A DNA stretch of 64,000 bases from Gammaproteobacteria bacterium (GCA_024235135.1 JACKMZ010000001.1:186001-250000); one strand, 5' to 3'; shown: positions 44,487 through 58,549, counted from the stretch's first letter. Notes: generated by a model from the letters alone, not told the origin. Program-made: numbers and translations.

Positions 44487-46334
44487 TCAATAGCGGGTAT
44501 AAGCGAAATCGCCCAGCTCGTTGCGGTATTCCTTATACCAGCGATCCAGGACGTAGACCCAGGTTTCAACGGCGCTCACGTGGGTCAGGGGGCGCGAGAA
44601 CTTGCCTTGTTTGGTGACCAGCTCCGGGATCTCGTAGGCGAAATCGACATGGACCCGCGCCACATTGCCGAAGACCTTGATGTCCTTGATGGTGAAACGG
44701 CGGTAAACGATCCGGCCGGTGGAAGCCAGATAATCGACTTCCCGGAGATTGGCGCGGCAGAAGGGATCGAGCAACGGGTAGACCGCCCGATAATCGCCCT
44801 GGAGCAGAGATTGCCAAAGGCGGTTGGCGGTTTCCCTGAGCAAGGGCAGCGGCCCTGAGTCGGTGTGGGTCTGGGGTTCGTTCCCCTGGGCCTGCGGGGG
44901 CAGGGTAAAGCGGTGCAGGATTAAATCGACGGCGCCGGCGAAGGAGTCGCTGCGATAGCGCGGAGCCAGCAGGAAATACTGTTCGCCGACCTGCGCGAAA
45001 GCGCCCGCGAACGGGTCGAGATAATTATTATGCAAACCGGGCGTGTCCAGCGGCAGATCCGCGCTGAGCCAGGTGTTGCCGGCGTCCTTGGACAGGTTCC
45101 CGTAGAGATTGCCGCGAATGTCCCGGAAATCGTTCCAGACTACGGTGACGGCCTGGTCCGACGCCGCGATGCGCGGATACAACGCCTTGGTGTAGGGATA
45201 AGGATCATGCCGCAGCACTTCCGGCTTGCGCCAGGTGGCTCCGCCGTCCTGGGAGCGGGTCAGATAAACGGTTTGTTGCCACGGGTCCGTGCGCTGCACG
45301 GTGCGTGCGCTGAAGGTCACGAAGACTTCTTGTCCCCGAGAGGCCAATTCCAGATTGGCGATGTCCAGGTCACCGTTGCCATCCACGGCGAAGGGTGTCC
45401 ATTGCCGTCCGCTATCATCCGAAAAGGCGCCCTGGATGCTGAACACCTTATCGGCCTTGTTCAGCCATAGGACCAACAGCCGATCGCCTATCCAATAGGG
45501 TTTGAGAATCAGAACGTCGTTGACTTCCCGGATGACGGCCGGAGTTTGCCAGCCGCCGTCATCCGGGGTTTGGGTGAACAGGATGAATTTTTTGCCGTCC
45601 CGTTCGGACCAGGAGAAGGAATAGGCCTGTTTCCCCCGTTGTATCAACGTCGGCCATATCGATTCCGTGTAACCCGTGGTCAGACGCCGGGTGGGGTCCC
45701 AGGTCGCGCCATGGTCAATGGAACGGCGGGCGTAAATGTGATAGGTGCGCGCGTGCGGGTCGCCATGAGTCACGAAGGATTGCTCGTTGACGATGGGCGA
45801 TGAGTCGTCGGAGGCGGCGCGTTCGCCCAACCAGACGATGTACACCCAGCCGCTGTCATCGGCGGTCATCCGAATGCGGGTCAGGGGGCCGGTGGAGGTG
45901 TCGATGACCTTGGCCTCGTCCCAGGTCTTGCCTTTGTCGGGAGAATGCCGCAACAGCAGCCGCGTTTCCTTTTTGCGCTGTTCACGCCAGGCGGCATACA
46001 GGTGATCGCCAGCGGCCGCCATGATCAGGCCGGCGGCCCGACCCGGCGTTGCGTCGGCGTTCAATACCGTGGGGCGGCCTTGATAAGGGCGGAAAATGAT
46101 CTGGTTATGGTCGTCGTAGTAACCGACGAAGGCGTCGCCCGTGGTCGTGACCAGTAACTCGGGGGACCTTTTGGCGAAGAACGCCCCTTCGTTAACCTGC
46201 CATTCATCGGCGGCCGCCGAGCCTATGAAAGACAGTAAGCTGACGAAAAACAGCAGGGGGACGAGCCATCGTCCCCCTGTCCTGGCGGCGCCGCTCAATC
46301 CGCCGGCGCCGAATTGTGCAAACCCGGAGCGCAC
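44487..46334 (-). CDS. Secreted BNR/Asp-box (sialidase-fold) protein
   Basis: 615 residues with a signal peptide (VPLLFFVSLLSFIGSAAA). At least five Asp boxes are visible: SPDKGKTWDEA, SIDHGATWDPT, SDDSGRQWTP, SQDGGATWRKP and SKDAGNTWLS. This gives a beta-propeller like sialidases, but no FRIP motif or obvious catalytic Arg triad is seen. The C-terminal 120 residues form a separate alpha/beta domain. The GTG start at 46334 is tentative. It lies 1 bp after the upstream secreted-protein gene. Confidence 0.82.
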   Translation of the reverse strand: MRSGFAQFGAGGLSGAARTGGRWLVPLLFFVSLLSFIGSAAADEWQVNEGAFFAKRSPELLVTTTGDAFVGYYDDHNQIIFRPYQGRPTVLNADATPGRAAGLIMAAAGDHLYAAWREQRKKETRLLLRHSPDKGKTWDEAKVIDTSTGPLTRIRMTADDSGWVYIVWLGERAASDDSSPIVNEQSFVTHGDPHARTYHIYARRSIDHGATWDPTRRLTTGYTESIWPTLIQRGKQAYSFSWSERDGKKFILFTQTPDDGGWQTPAVIREVNDVLILKPYWIGDRLLVLWLNKADKVFSIQGAFSDDSGRQWTPFAVDGNGDLDIANLELASRGQEVFVTFSARTVQRTDPWQQTVYLTRSQDGGATWRKPEVLRHDPYPYTKALYPRIAASDQAVTVVWNDFRDIRGNLYGNLSKDAGNTWLSADLPLDTPGLHNNYLDPFAGAFAQVGEQYFLLAPRYRSDSFAGAVDLILHRFTLPPQAQGNEPQTHTDSGPLPLLRETANRLWQSLLQGDYRAVYPLLDPFCRANLREVDYLASTGRIVYRRFTIKDIKVFGNVARVHVDFAYEIPELVTKQGKFSRPLTHVSAVETWVYVLDRWYKEYRNELGDFAYTRY

Positions 46335-46335
46335 G

Positions 46336-47412
46336 TTAGAGACCGCTGACGCCTTCCGTGTTGTCCCGGTTGCGCAGCCATACCGCCGTATTCACCGTAC
46401 CCACGAAGCTATTGGATGCGTCGGGCGAAATGAACTGGGCGCTATTGAACTCCAGCTTCAACACCACCGCGGCGGGCGCCGAGGTTCCACCGGCCGTGCC
46501 GGGGTCCACGTTGATAAAGCCCCAACCGCCCTGAGCGGCCACCGTGGCCTGGGCGCTGGTCGGCAACAGTTCCTGCAGGGAAACGCCCGAAACGCAGATG
46601 ACCTCGACCGTGTTACTGCCGGACAGCGGATTGGAATCGCGGTCGAATAGACCGGTCGATGCTTCACTGACGTTCCGGGTCAGCTTGATCGCCGCGTTGC
46701 AATCCGTACAGCGTTGATCGCCGGCGCTGATGGGGGTGACGAAAAAGCGGGTTTCCCACTCATCCGTCGGTAGCAAGGTCACCGCGGCGGTATCCGTATT
46801 GTTTTGGTCATCCAGCACTTCGCCCAGATTGTCGTTGGTGGGCGAAGCGATGCCCCCGCCATTGGCAACGGCGTCGAACTCGGGAAAATTAACGCCCGTC
46901 TGGCCGAAATCGGACGCGGCGTTGTAAGCTCGATAGCCCCAGGCCGCTCCGCCCTGGGTTTCCAGCAGGATGGCCTCGCCGTACAGATCTTCGCCGTTGT
47001 TGTCGTTGTCATCCACGATGAGGAAGGCGCGCGTCGCTCCGGATATGGGACCCATGGTGAAATTGTCGCCGCCGTAATCGGCGTCTCCGGCCGGGTCGTT
47101 GAACAGCGGCCCACCCAAGGCGGAAGCCACCCCACCGACGAAACTGCCGTTGGCTTCGAAGGAAACCAGATCGTTCTGGGCCGAATCGACGTCATGGCGT
47201 AGTTGATTGGTGCAACTCGCCGTGTTGGCGAGGCTGTTCTTGGTGAAGTAGTTCAAGAACAGTTCGCCGTCCGGGTCCTTGTTCACCACCGAGATGATGG
47301 TGGCTACGGTACTGCTGGTGACGACATAGGGAAACAGCAAGGCGTCCGCCTGGGCGACTGATAAGGGAATCGCCGCGGCCGTCAAAGCCGTCAAGATCGC
47401 GCTACGTTTCAT
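46336..47412 (-). CDS. Secreted hypothetical protein
   Basis: 358 residues with a signal peptide (MKRSAILTALTAAAIPLSVAQA). The mature part starts DALLFPYVVTSSTVATIISVVNKDP and is rich in Asn, Gly and Asp with two CxxC-like Cys pairs. It is probably a cell-surface or exported beta protein. No family recognised. First gene of a three-gene run with the BNR protein and the transglycosylase. Confidence 0.78.
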   Translation of the reverse strand: MKRSAILTALTAAAIPLSVAQADALLFPYVVTSSTVATIISVVNKDPDGELFLNYFTKNSLANTASCTNQLRHDVDSAQNDLVSFEANGSFVGGVASALGGPLFNDPAGDADYGGDNFTMGPISGATRAFLIVDDNDNNGEDLYGEAILLETQGGAAWGYRAYNAASDFGQTGVNFPEFDAVANGGGIASPTNDNLGEVLDDQNNTDTAAVTLLPTDEWETRFFVTPISAGDQRCTDCNAAIKLTRNVSEASTGLFDRDSNPLSGSNTVEVICVSGVSLQELLPTSAQATVAAQGGWGFINVDPGTAGGTSAPAAVVLKLEFNSAQFISPDASNSFVGTVNTAVWLRNRDNTEGVSGL

Positions 47413-47567
47413 GTTTTATAATCCTCGCGCTAGTGTTCGTTCTCGGAACCGGGCCGATCAAGCTCGCCCGATAGCTAAAGTTTACTCGATTATCCGGGGT
47501 CGATGCGGGATAAGCGGATTGCGCTGGGTCAATTCGCTTCCGCGGGAAAAGCTGACCGGGAATTCCG

Positions 47568-48269
47568 CTAGGCTGGGCGTCGTCGCGTTAGGAAGAACTC
47601 GGCCAGCGCCAGGTCTTCGGTACGGGTGATCTTGATATTGTCGGCACTGCCCTGGACCAGTCGGGGTCGCAAGCCCATGGCTTCCACGGCGGCGGCTTCA
47701 TCCGTCACTATCAAGCCTTGTTCCAGGCTGTGCCGCAACGCCGCCAACAGTGTCGCCAGACGGAACATCTGTGGGGTCAGGGCGTGCCACAACCCCGCGC
47801 GTTCCTCGGTGGCTATGACTCGCCCCTGCGCATCGGCGCGCTTCATGGTGTCGCGTACCGGCAGGGCCAGCAATCCCCCGACGGGATCATCCGCCAGTTC
47901 ATCCAGTAGCTTGTCGAGATCAGCGCGGGAAAGGCAGGGACGGGCGGCGTCATGCACCAGAACCCAGTCGTCCGGTTGGGCCCAATCGTGCAGAGCGGTT
48001 AGCCCGTTGAGTACGGAATGGCAGCGTTCCGGACCGCCGACGACGCTGATCAGCGGTTTGCCGCAGTCCAGCTTGAGCGATGGCCACCAGCGGTCATCCG
48101 CGCCCAGAGCGACGACCACGCCTTGAATACGCGGGTGTCGCAGCAGTATGTCCAGGGTATGCTCGATGACGCTCAGCCCCCCCAAGGGCAGATATTGCTT
48201 GGGGATATCCAGGCCCATGCGTTTACCGATACCGGCGGCGGGCACCACTGCCCAATGCGCCACGCTCAC
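47568..48269 (-). CDS. ispD: 2-C-methyl-D-erythritol 4-phosphate cytidylyltransferase
   Basis: Third MEP-pathway enzyme. 233 residues with the nucleotide-binding loop [24 protein letters not shown], then [12 protein letters not shown] and [10 protein letters not shown]. It overlaps ftsB by 4 bp; the pairing ftsB-ispD is common in gammaproteobacteria. Confidence 0.96.
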   Translation of the reverse strand: MSVAHWAVVPAAGIGKRMGLDIPKQYLPLGGLSVIEHTLDILLRHPRIQGVVVALGADDRWWPSLKLDCGKPLISVVGGPERCHSVLNGLTALHDWAQPDDWVLVHDAARPCLSRADLDKLLDELADDPVGGLLALPVRDTMKRADAQGRVIATEERAGLWHALTPQMFRLATLLAALRHSLEQGLIVTDEAAAVEAMGLRPRLVQGSADNIKITRTEDLALAEFFLTRRRPA

Positions 48270-48601
48270 GGCGTGTGCGGCGATTCCGCCGGGGGTTCTT
48301 CCAGAACGCGGAAAAAGGTTTCGTCCTTGCGAATCATTCCCAATTCCGTGCGAGCCAACTCCTCCATGGCGTCCAAACCCTGTTTGAGGCTGAGCACCTC
48401 CGCTTCCAAAGCCTTGTTACGTTCATCAAGGCGCGCGTTTTCTTCCTTTTGCTCCTGGACCGCATCGCGTAAATGATGGACTTGCTGCACGCCGCGGTTG
48501 TCGAACCGCCAAAGTTCATCGTTCAATGCCACCAGAAAAATGCTGAGTGCGACAATGACGATGATTTGGCCCAGTTTACTCAGATTCTGGGCGCGCGCCA
48601 C
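48266..48601 (-). CDS. ftsB: Cell division protein FtsB
   Basis: A bitopic divisome protein (partner of FtsL and FtsQ): one transmembrane helix ([22 protein letters not shown]) followed by a coiled coil ([38 protein letters not shown]) and the [17 protein letters not shown] motif. A GTG start at 48601 gives 111 residues, close to the family length. In-frame ATG codons at 48682 and 48694 would add about 30 residues and lie inside the 3' end of eno. Confidence 0.88.
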   Translation of the reverse strand: MARAQNLSKLGQIIVIVALSIFLVALNDELWRFDNRGVQQVHHLRDAVQEQKEENARLDERNKALEAEVLSLKQGLDAMEELARTELGMIRKDETFFRVLEEPPAESPHTP

Positions 48602-48644
48602 GTTATCGAGGCGACCCGTAGGCCGCCCCGTGTCCGTATCGAGA

Positions 48645-49943
<1,299 letters not shown>

Positions 49944-50002
49944 CTAGGTTAATGAAACGCATGTTCAGACTCGGCTTCCCGGCAGCTTGCGCCGGAAAGG
50001 AA

Positions 50003-52509
<2,507 letters not shown>

Positions 52510-52607
52510 TTAGAAGATACCAGACAACGCGTTGCAGAGCGACCGATTTATAGGATGAATTCCGTTCATCCGGCTCAAGCTCTTGAGCATACAAGCGGAA
52601 AACCTCA

Positions 52608-52647
52608 TCGCCCCGGCAGGGCGGCTTTTCCGCGGGCGCCGGGGCGA
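52608..52647 (-). terminator. Hairpin after ggt
   Basis: A perfect 10-bp stem TCGCCCCGGC (52608-52617) with GCCGGGGCGA (52638-52647) and an inner GCGG/CCGC stem, 8 bp past the ggt stop codon on the minus strand. It is followed by TTTT only after several bases, so it is a moderate terminator. Confidence 0.6.
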
Positions 52648-52654
52648 ATGCCGG

Positions 52655-54394
52655 TCAATAGCCCAGCGTCAGGGCATCCCGGATACGGGTGTCGGAATAG
52701 CCGTACAGTCCTTCTTCACGGCGCATGACGCTTTGGGTGCTGCCCATGGCGTCCTGGACCTTCACGTGGTGGCCCATTTGTTCCAGAAGGCGCACCGTGT
52801 CCGGGCTGATCCCCTCCTCGATGCGCAATTCGTCCGGCAGCCATTGATGGTGCACACGCGGTGCGACAGTGGCCTCCGCGATGTTCATTCCGTGATCGAT
52901 GACATTCATGACGATCTGCAGCACCGTGGTAATGATGCGGCTGCCGCCGGGGCTTCCCGTGGCTAGAAAGGGCTTGCCGTCCTTGAATACGATGGTGGGG
53001 CTCATGGAACTCAACGGCCGTTTGCCCGGCCCGATGGCGTTGGCCTCGCCGCCAATCAGACCATAAGCATTGGGTACGCCCGGTTTGGCCGAGAAATCGT
53101 CCATCTCGTTGTTCAGCAGAATGCCGGTGCCGGCCGCCGTGATGCCGGCGCCATAGCTGAAATTGAGGGTGTAGGTGGTGGATACGACGTTGCCCTGCTT
53201 GTCCATCACCGAGAAATGCGTCGTTTGATCGCTTTCGTAAGGTACGGGATTACCGGGTTTGATGTCGTTCGATGGACGCGCCCGCTCCGGATCGATGAGT
53301 TTGACCAGTTCCGCGGCGTAACGCTTGGAGATCAACCCATTCATCGGAACCTTGACGAAATCGGGATCACCCAGATATTCGGAGCGATCCGCGTAGGCCA
53401 GTTTCATGGCTTCGGCCATTCGGTGCAGGGTGGCGGCGCCGTTGTGGCCGAGTTCGCCAATGGGATAGTTTTCCAGGATGTTGAGAATCTGAATCAGATG
53501 AATGCCGCCGGAACTGGGCGGAGGCATGGAGACGATTTCATAGCCTCGATAAGTGCCGCGCACCGGTTCGCGGACGATCGGCTGGTATTTCCGCAAATCG
53601 TCCAGGGTGATCAGGCCGCCGTTGCTTTTCATGTCGGCGGCGATCTTCTGGGCGATATCGCCTTGGTAAAAGGCTTGGGGACCGTGATCGGCGATCGCCT
53701 TTAATGAAGTGGCCAGATCCTTCTGAACCAGGGTCTCGCCCGGTTCATAAGGCATGCCGTCGGATGCGAAGAAGATTTTCATGCTCTCGGGCCAGGGGAG
53801 CATGCGTTCTTTGGCTTCCTTGAGCGATAGCGCCAGTCCTTCACTGACCGGAAATCCGTAATCGGCCAGGCGGATCGCCGGTCCCAGCAAGGTGGTCAAG
53901 GGCAGCGTCCCGTAACGTTCCGCCGCCAGGGAGAGACCGGCGACCGTTCCCGGCACGCCAACCGAGAGATAACTGAAGCGGGCGCGTTTTTCATCGACTT
54001 CGCCCTGCTCGTCGAGATACAGGTCACGGGTCGCGGCGAGCGGGGCCATTTCACGAAAATCGAGGGCGACCGTTTCTTTTTTCGCCGCATCGTGAATCAA
54101 CATGAAGCCGCCGCCGCCCAGGTTACCGGCCCGCGGCAAGGTGACCGCCAGCGCGAAGCCGATGGCAACGCCCGCATCGACGGCATTGCCGCCTTGCTTG
54201 AGAATGTCCAGACCGATGCCCGTCGCCAACGCTTCCTGGGTGGCGACCATGCCTTGGGTCGCATAAACCGGATGCAAGCGATCGAGGCTGCTGAAGATAG
54301 CCGTATCGGCTTGTCCTGATGAGGTCCAGACGAACAACAAGACCGCCGGAAGCAGTCCCCAACGGATCGTGGATGAAGGATATCGGCGAGTCAT
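52655..54394 (-). CDS. ggt: Gamma-glutamyltransferase
   Basis: A periplasmic N-terminal nucleophile hydrolase that removes glutamyl groups from glutathione. 579 residues with a signal peptide (about 1-29). The autocleavage Thr lies in DQTTHFSVMDKQGN (about 395), followed by STTYTLNFSYGAGI and the GPGKRPLSSMSPTI and GSPGGSRIITTV motifs. The length is complete. A single gene with GGGAG before the ATG. Confidence 0.96.
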   Translation of the reverse strand: MTRRYPSSTIRWGLLPAVLLFVWTSSGQADTAIFSSLDRLHPVYATQGMVATQEALATGIGLDILKQGGNAVDAGVAIGFALAVTLPRAGNLGGGGFMLIHDAAKKETVALDFREMAPLAATRDLYLDEQGEVDEKRARFSYLSVGVPGTVAGLSLAAERYGTLPLTTLLGPAIRLADYGFPVSEGLALSLKEAKERMLPWPESMKIFFASDGMPYEPGETLVQKDLATSLKAIADHGPQAFYQGDIAQKIAADMKSNGGLITLDDLRKYQPIVREPVRGTYRGYEIVSMPPPSSGGIHLIQILNILENYPIGELGHNGAATLHRMAEAMKLAYADRSEYLGDPDFVKVPMNGLISKRYAAELVKLIDPERARPSNDIKPGNPVPYESDQTTHFSVMDKQGNVVSTTYTLNFSYGAGITAAGTGILLNNEMDDFSAKPGVPNAYGLIGGEANAIGPGKRPLSSMSPTIVFKDGKPFLATGSPGGSRIITTVLQIVMNVIDHGMNIAEATVAPRVHHQWLPDELRIEEGISPDTVRLLEQMGHHVKVQDAMGSTQSVMRREEGLYGYSDTRIRDALTLGY

Positions 54395-54553
54395 GGGCTA
54401 TTCTCCCAAGCTATGGGCGTTCAGGGTGTGACAAGGATGATGAGAGCATAAGGCGGGCGCCTTCTGCAGGAGAAGGCCGGGTTTGGAACGGGCGGCGAAG
54501 CGCATGGAACGCGCGCCGTGTCGTCCAGGACGAGCGCGGCGCGGAGCCGAAAT

Positions 54554-55084
54554 TTATTCGGGAATGACGCCACAGATCATGCGGGCGCCGCCGCCACCCA
54601 AGGGGGCGGGTTCGTCGCTGAAATTATCCCCGTGCATATGCACCATCAATGACCGGCCCTTGATATCTTCTTCCTTCAGACGGGGAGCCAGCATCGGAGT
54701 GACGGCCTTGCCTTCGGAATCGACGTAGAGCGGGGGAAGATCGCCCAAATGCCCGCTACTGTCGTACGGACCCTTATGGACGCCGGTGTTCGCGGGATCG
54801 AAGTGACCGCCTGCCGCCAGACCGGCGACCTTCTTGCCATCTTTCTCACCCGCGCCGCAATCCGGATTGGTATGCACATGGAAGCCATGCTGACCCGGCG
54901 TAAGCCCTTGCAGGTTCGGCGTGATCAGCAGCCCATAGGGACTGTCGACCAGGACCACGGCGCCGACAGAGTCTCCGACCCCTTCGGCGCTGATGCTGTG
55001 CATGTCCACGGTGATCTCGGCGTGCACGGTGCCCGCCGTGGCCAGTCCCAGTGCCAATAGCCAGTGCTTGATGGAAATCGTCAT
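54554..55084 (-). CDS. sodC: Periplasmic Cu/Zn superoxide dismutase
   Basis: 176 residues with a signal peptide ending near GTVHAE. Copper ligands lie in GQHGFHVHTNPDC and MVHMHGDNFSD, zinc ligands in the GGHFDPANTGVHKG region, and the structural Cys pair is C-GAGEKDG and MICGV. It detoxifies superoxide in the periplasm. GGAGG precedes the ATG; divergent from the DUF1285 gene. Confidence 0.96.
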   Translation of the reverse strand: MTISIKHWLLALGLATAGTVHAEITVDMHSISAEGVGDSVGAVVLVDSPYGLLITPNLQGLTPGQHGFHVHTNPDCGAGEKDGKKVAGLAAGGHFDPANTGVHKGPYDSSGHLGDLPPLYVDSEGKAVTPMLAPRLKEEDIKGRSLMVHMHGDNFSDEPAPLGGGGARMICGVIPE

Positions 55085-55316
55085 TTGATGTGCCTCCGTT
55101 AGTCGTCATCAGATCGAGGTGAGCGCCAGGATTGAAATAGAGGTTAAGAGGGATTCGGTCGATGGGGGATCGGTCATTGGAATCAAAGCATGGGATATCC
55201 ATGGCGCTTTGGAAAAACTGTGAGATTCTCGGGCCGGTCTCAGGCTGTAGTAGGATTATGATCCGCTTCGACCACGCAGCGTAGCATTCAATCCCTTAAC
55301 GACTCAAGGAAACGAC

Positions 55317-55883
55317 ATGCTCAAGCCCGACCCCATGACCCTCGCGGCGCAAGTCGAGGGTAAAAAACTGCCCCCCGTCGATCGTTGGAATCCGCCGCTC
55401 AGCGGTGACATGGACATGCGCATCGCGCGCGATGGCGCCTGGTATCACGAGGGAACGGCCATAGAACGCATTCAATTGGCGCGGCTGTTTTCCACCATCC
55501 TGCGCCGCGACGAAGACGATTGCTATTATTTGGTGACGCCGGTGGAGAAATGGCGCATACAGGTGGACGACGCTCCGTTCGTCGCCGTGTTGCTGGACGT
55601 CGCGGGGCAAGGCGAGGGGCAGTGCCTGTGTTTCACGAGTAATCTAGGGGATCGCGTGGAAGCCGGCCCCGAGCACCCGATCGAAGTGGAGTACAAGAAC
55701 GCGGATGGCACACCCGCGCCTTATGTGCATATTCGCGGGCGCTTGCGGGCGTTGATTTCCCGTTCGGTGTTTTTGGAACTGGCCGATTTGGGCGAGGAAC
55801 GGGGTATTGATGGGGAACGGGTTTACGGTGTTTGGAGCCAAGGGCGATTTTTCGCCTTGGGTACGCTGGAAGAGGATGATTAG
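55317..55883 (+). CDS. DUF1285 family protein
   Basis: 188 residues with the family pattern PPVDRWNPPLSGDMDMRIARDGAWYHEGTAIERIQLARLFSTILRRDEDDCYYLVTPVEKWRI (residues 19-83, in separate blocks). A soluble beta-rich protein of unknown function found as a conserved single gene in proteobacteria. It is followed 55 bp later by qmcA; a shared transcript is possible. Confidence 0.88.
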   Translation: MLKPDPMTLAAQVEGKKLPPVDRWNPPLSGDMDMRIARDGAWYHEGTAIERIQLARLFSTILRRDEDDCYYLVTPVEKWRIQVDDAPFVAVLLDVAGQGEGQCLCFTSNLGDRVEAGPEHPIEVEYKNADGTPAPYVHIRGRLRALISRSVFLELADLGEERGIDGERVYGVWSQGRFFALGTLEEDD

Positions 55884-55938
55884 TCCCTGAAGCCGGCGGC
55901 GGACTGCAACAAAACATTTGCGCAAGAGGAGACGAACA

Positions 55939-56871
55939 ATGATAAGCGGCTTAGGCGGAATTGTGATCGGCGTGGTGGTGCTGGTTTTCATGTTGGTGGT
56001 TCGGGGGCTCAAGACCGTGCCCCAGGGCATGGAATACACCGTGGAGCGGTTCGGGCGTTACACGCACACCTTGACGCCGGGCTTGAACCTCATCAATCCC
56101 ATTACCAATCGCATCGGGCATAAGATCGACATGCGTGAAACCGTGCTCGACGTGCCATCCCAGGGCGTTATCACCAAGGACAACGCCATGGTCACCGTCA
56201 ATGGCGTCGTCTTCTTCCAAGTGTTGAATGCGGCCAAGGCCGCCTATGAAGTGACCTTTCTCCAGGAAGCCATCATGCAGTTGACCATGACCAATATCCG
56301 CACGGTCATGGGCTCCATGGATCTGGATGAACTGCTGTCCAAGCGCGATGAAATCAATCAGCGCCTGTTGACGGTAGTGGACGATGCCACGACGCCTTGG
56401 GGCGTCAAAGTCACCCGTATCGAAATCAAGGACATCGAGCCGCCCAGAGATTTGGTGGACGCCATGGCCCGGCAGATGAAAGCCGAGCGGGAAAAACGCG
56501 CGGCCGTCCTGGAGGCGGAAGGGGAGCGGCAGGCGGAAATTTTGAAAGCGGACGGCGAAAAGCAGTCGGCCATCCTGGAAGCCGAAGGCCGTAAGGAAGC
56601 GGCCATGCGCGATGCCGAGGCGAGGGAACGGCTGGCGCAAGCCGAAGCTCGGGCCACCTTGATGGTGTCCGACGCGATCAGCAAGGGCAATGTACAGGCG
56701 ATCAACTACTTCATCGCACAGCGTTATGTGGATTCCCTGGCGAAGTTCGCGCAGTCGCCTAACCAGAAAATTCTGTTCATGCCTTTGGAAGCCGGCAATG
56801 TGATTGGCGCCATCGGCGGCATCGCGGAATTGGCCAAGCAGGCTCTTGGCAAAGGCGAGGAGCAGCCGTGA
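55939..56871 (+). CDS. qmcA: SPFH/band-7 membrane protease-regulating protein
   Basis: 310 residues: an N-terminal transmembrane helix (GLGGIVIGVVVLVFMLVV), an SPFH domain (TVPQGMEYTVERFGRYTHTLTPGLNLINP) and a long helix (about 190-245) with repeated EAEGERQAEILKADGEK motifs, a coiled coil. A QmcA-type paraslipin forming membrane rings. The ATG at 55939 has GAGGAG upstream. It overlaps nfeD at TGATG. Confidence 0.93.
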   Translation: MISGLGGIVIGVVVLVFMLVVRGLKTVPQGMEYTVERFGRYTHTLTPGLNLINPITNRIGHKIDMRETVLDVPSQGVITKDNAMVTVNGVVFFQVLNAAKAAYEVTFLQEAIMQLTMTNIRTVMGSMDLDELLSKRDEINQRLLTVVDDATTPWGVKVTRIEIKDIEPPRDLVDAMARQMKAEREKRAAVLEAEGERQAEILKADGEKQSAILEAEGRKEAAMRDAEARERLAQAEARATLMVSDAISKGNVQAINYFIAQRYVDSLAKFAQSPNQKILFMPLEAGNVIGAIGGIAELAKQALGKGEEQP

Positions 56872-57323
56872 TGGAACTGTTCACCGATCCGGCCTATTGG
56901 CATTGGTGGTTGCTGGGTCTGGCGCTGATCGTGATTGAGATATTGGCGCCCGGTACCTTCGTGCTCTGGATGGGCATCGGGGCGCTGGGCGTCGGCCTGC
57001 TGGTCTTTTTGTTTCCGGGATTGCCCTGGCAGGCGCAATGGTTGTTGTTCGCTGGCTTGACGATCGCGTCGATCCTCGCCTGGTTGCTGTATTTCCGGAA
57101 ACGCTCCGACCATTCGGACGATCCCCTCCTGAATCGCCGGGGTCAACAATATGTCGGCCGGGTGTTCGCGCTGGAGCAGCCCATCGTCAATGGGTACGGC
57201 AAAATTCGCGTGGACGATTCCGTGTGGAAAATAGAAGCCGACGATTGTCCGGCGGGAACGAAAGTGCGGATCGTGGGCGTTGACGGCGTGATGTTGAAAG
57301 GCGTGGTTGAGCGGGGCGGTTGA
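56871..57323 (+). CDS. NfeD-family membrane protein
   Basis: 150 residues: two or three transmembrane helices (WWLLGLALIVIEILAPGTFVLWMGIGALG ...) and a C-terminal OB-fold (GQQYVGRVFALEQPIVNGYGKIRVDDSVWKIEADDCPAGTKVRIVGVDGVMLKG). It pairs with the SPFH protein encoded just upstream and coupled by TGATG, the standard paraslipin-NfeD unit. Confidence 0.93.
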   Translation: MELFTDPAYWHWWLLGLALIVIEILAPGTFVLWMGIGALGVGLLVFLFPGLPWQAQWLLFAGLTIASILAWLLYFRKRSDHSDDPLLNRRGQQYVGRVFALEQPIVNGYGKIRVDDSVWKIEADDCPAGTKVRIVGVDGVMLKGVVERGG

Positions 57324-57349
57324 GCTTGAGTAGAACCGCCAATTCAAGG

Positions 57350-58549
57350 TTACGTTGGATTGGCTGGTATAGCCGTTGAGTTGGTTTCCTGCGCCTGCTC
57401 TAGGCCAGACTGACGCGCCAATATCCTCGCCATTCTCAAAAGGCGGGAACGGTCGAAAAGTTGAACGCCGTGCCTTTGAGCAAGGTTTTCTGTGGCTAGT
57501 GAGAACCGGCCATTGGTTACGGCGGCCAGGATGATCGGGGGACTTAATCGATGCTGTTGTCGCGCTCTCAACAAATCCTTAACAGCCGATTCGTCTTTGA
57601 TTGCGGAAGCGCCGTTTCCACCGTGTTTGCATTGAATAACGACGGTGTGGCCGTTGAGATGGGCGATGACATCGGCGCCTCCATCGCCTGATCCTGATCC
57701 CAGTTGGACCCTGAATTCCGCAAGTATTAGCTGATCGCTAACCCATCGCTCAAATCCTCGCCAGTCCATTCCATCAATGTGATCGAGTTGGCCGTCAGTC
57801 GAAGGGTTGACCTCGCCAGCACTTTGCTTGAATAGCTTGTGGAGATCCTTCTCGCTGAAATGGACAGGAACCACAATCTCACGGCTGAGATCGCGCTTTG
57901 CTTCCAGCAGTTCATGTAACACTCCGTCAAAAGAGCCCTGTGCCCCCAGTTCCGAATGGACAGCCTGCGGTAAATAAATGGTGACGGGTTTCGTCTGACC
58001 AATGCGGTAGACGCGATCGCTACATTGATCTTCGACAGCCGGGTTCCACCAACGGTTGAGGTGTATCACATGGTTGGCTGCGGTCAGGGTGAGCCCAAAC
58101 CCTGCGGCTTTTGGCCCCAGAATCAATACGTCGAAACCTTTGTCGCGTTGGAATCTTTGGCGGATTCGATCACGTACGGCGGCGGCGGTTGCGCCGTTAA
58201 TGATTTCTGGTCGCGGTGGGGCAAGTTTGTAACGATGCATTATCAACTCGTACAACGCAATCTGGGCGTCACGCACCTCAACGAAGATCAACGCTTTTTC
58301 ACGATGTTTAGAAATTTGATCGAGAATGCGAAATAGGACCTTGAAGCGCGCTGAGCTAGCGATATAGGCATCGCGCTGACTTGACGTCTCTTTGGGTTGC
58401 GCGAGATTCGGATGCAAGGAAACGGCTCTTAAATGTTGGAGCGTTTCCAAGGCTTTTTTTGAACCGCTTCGAGTGGCATGGAGCACGGCATCATAGGCTA
58501 CCTGTTGCGTCGGTGGCATAGGTTCTGGGACAGACTCTATCGTACGAGC
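57350..58549 (-). pseudogene. 5'-truncated SNF2 helicase-Mrr nuclease gene
   Basis: What remains is the second RecA-like lobe of a SNF2 helicase (about 260 codons; LILGPKAAGFGLTLTAANHVIHLNRWWNPAVEDQCSDRVYRIGQTKPVTIY, motifs V and VI) plus an Mrr-type nuclease domain (WRGFERWVSD ... SGDGGADVIA ... VVIQCKHGG; D and Q-x-K). The ATPase lobe with Walker A and DEXH is gone. The break point is the IS66 end at 58550, and upstream sequence is not found on the other side. Such helicase-nuclease proteins often belong to phage defence. Confidence 0.85.
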
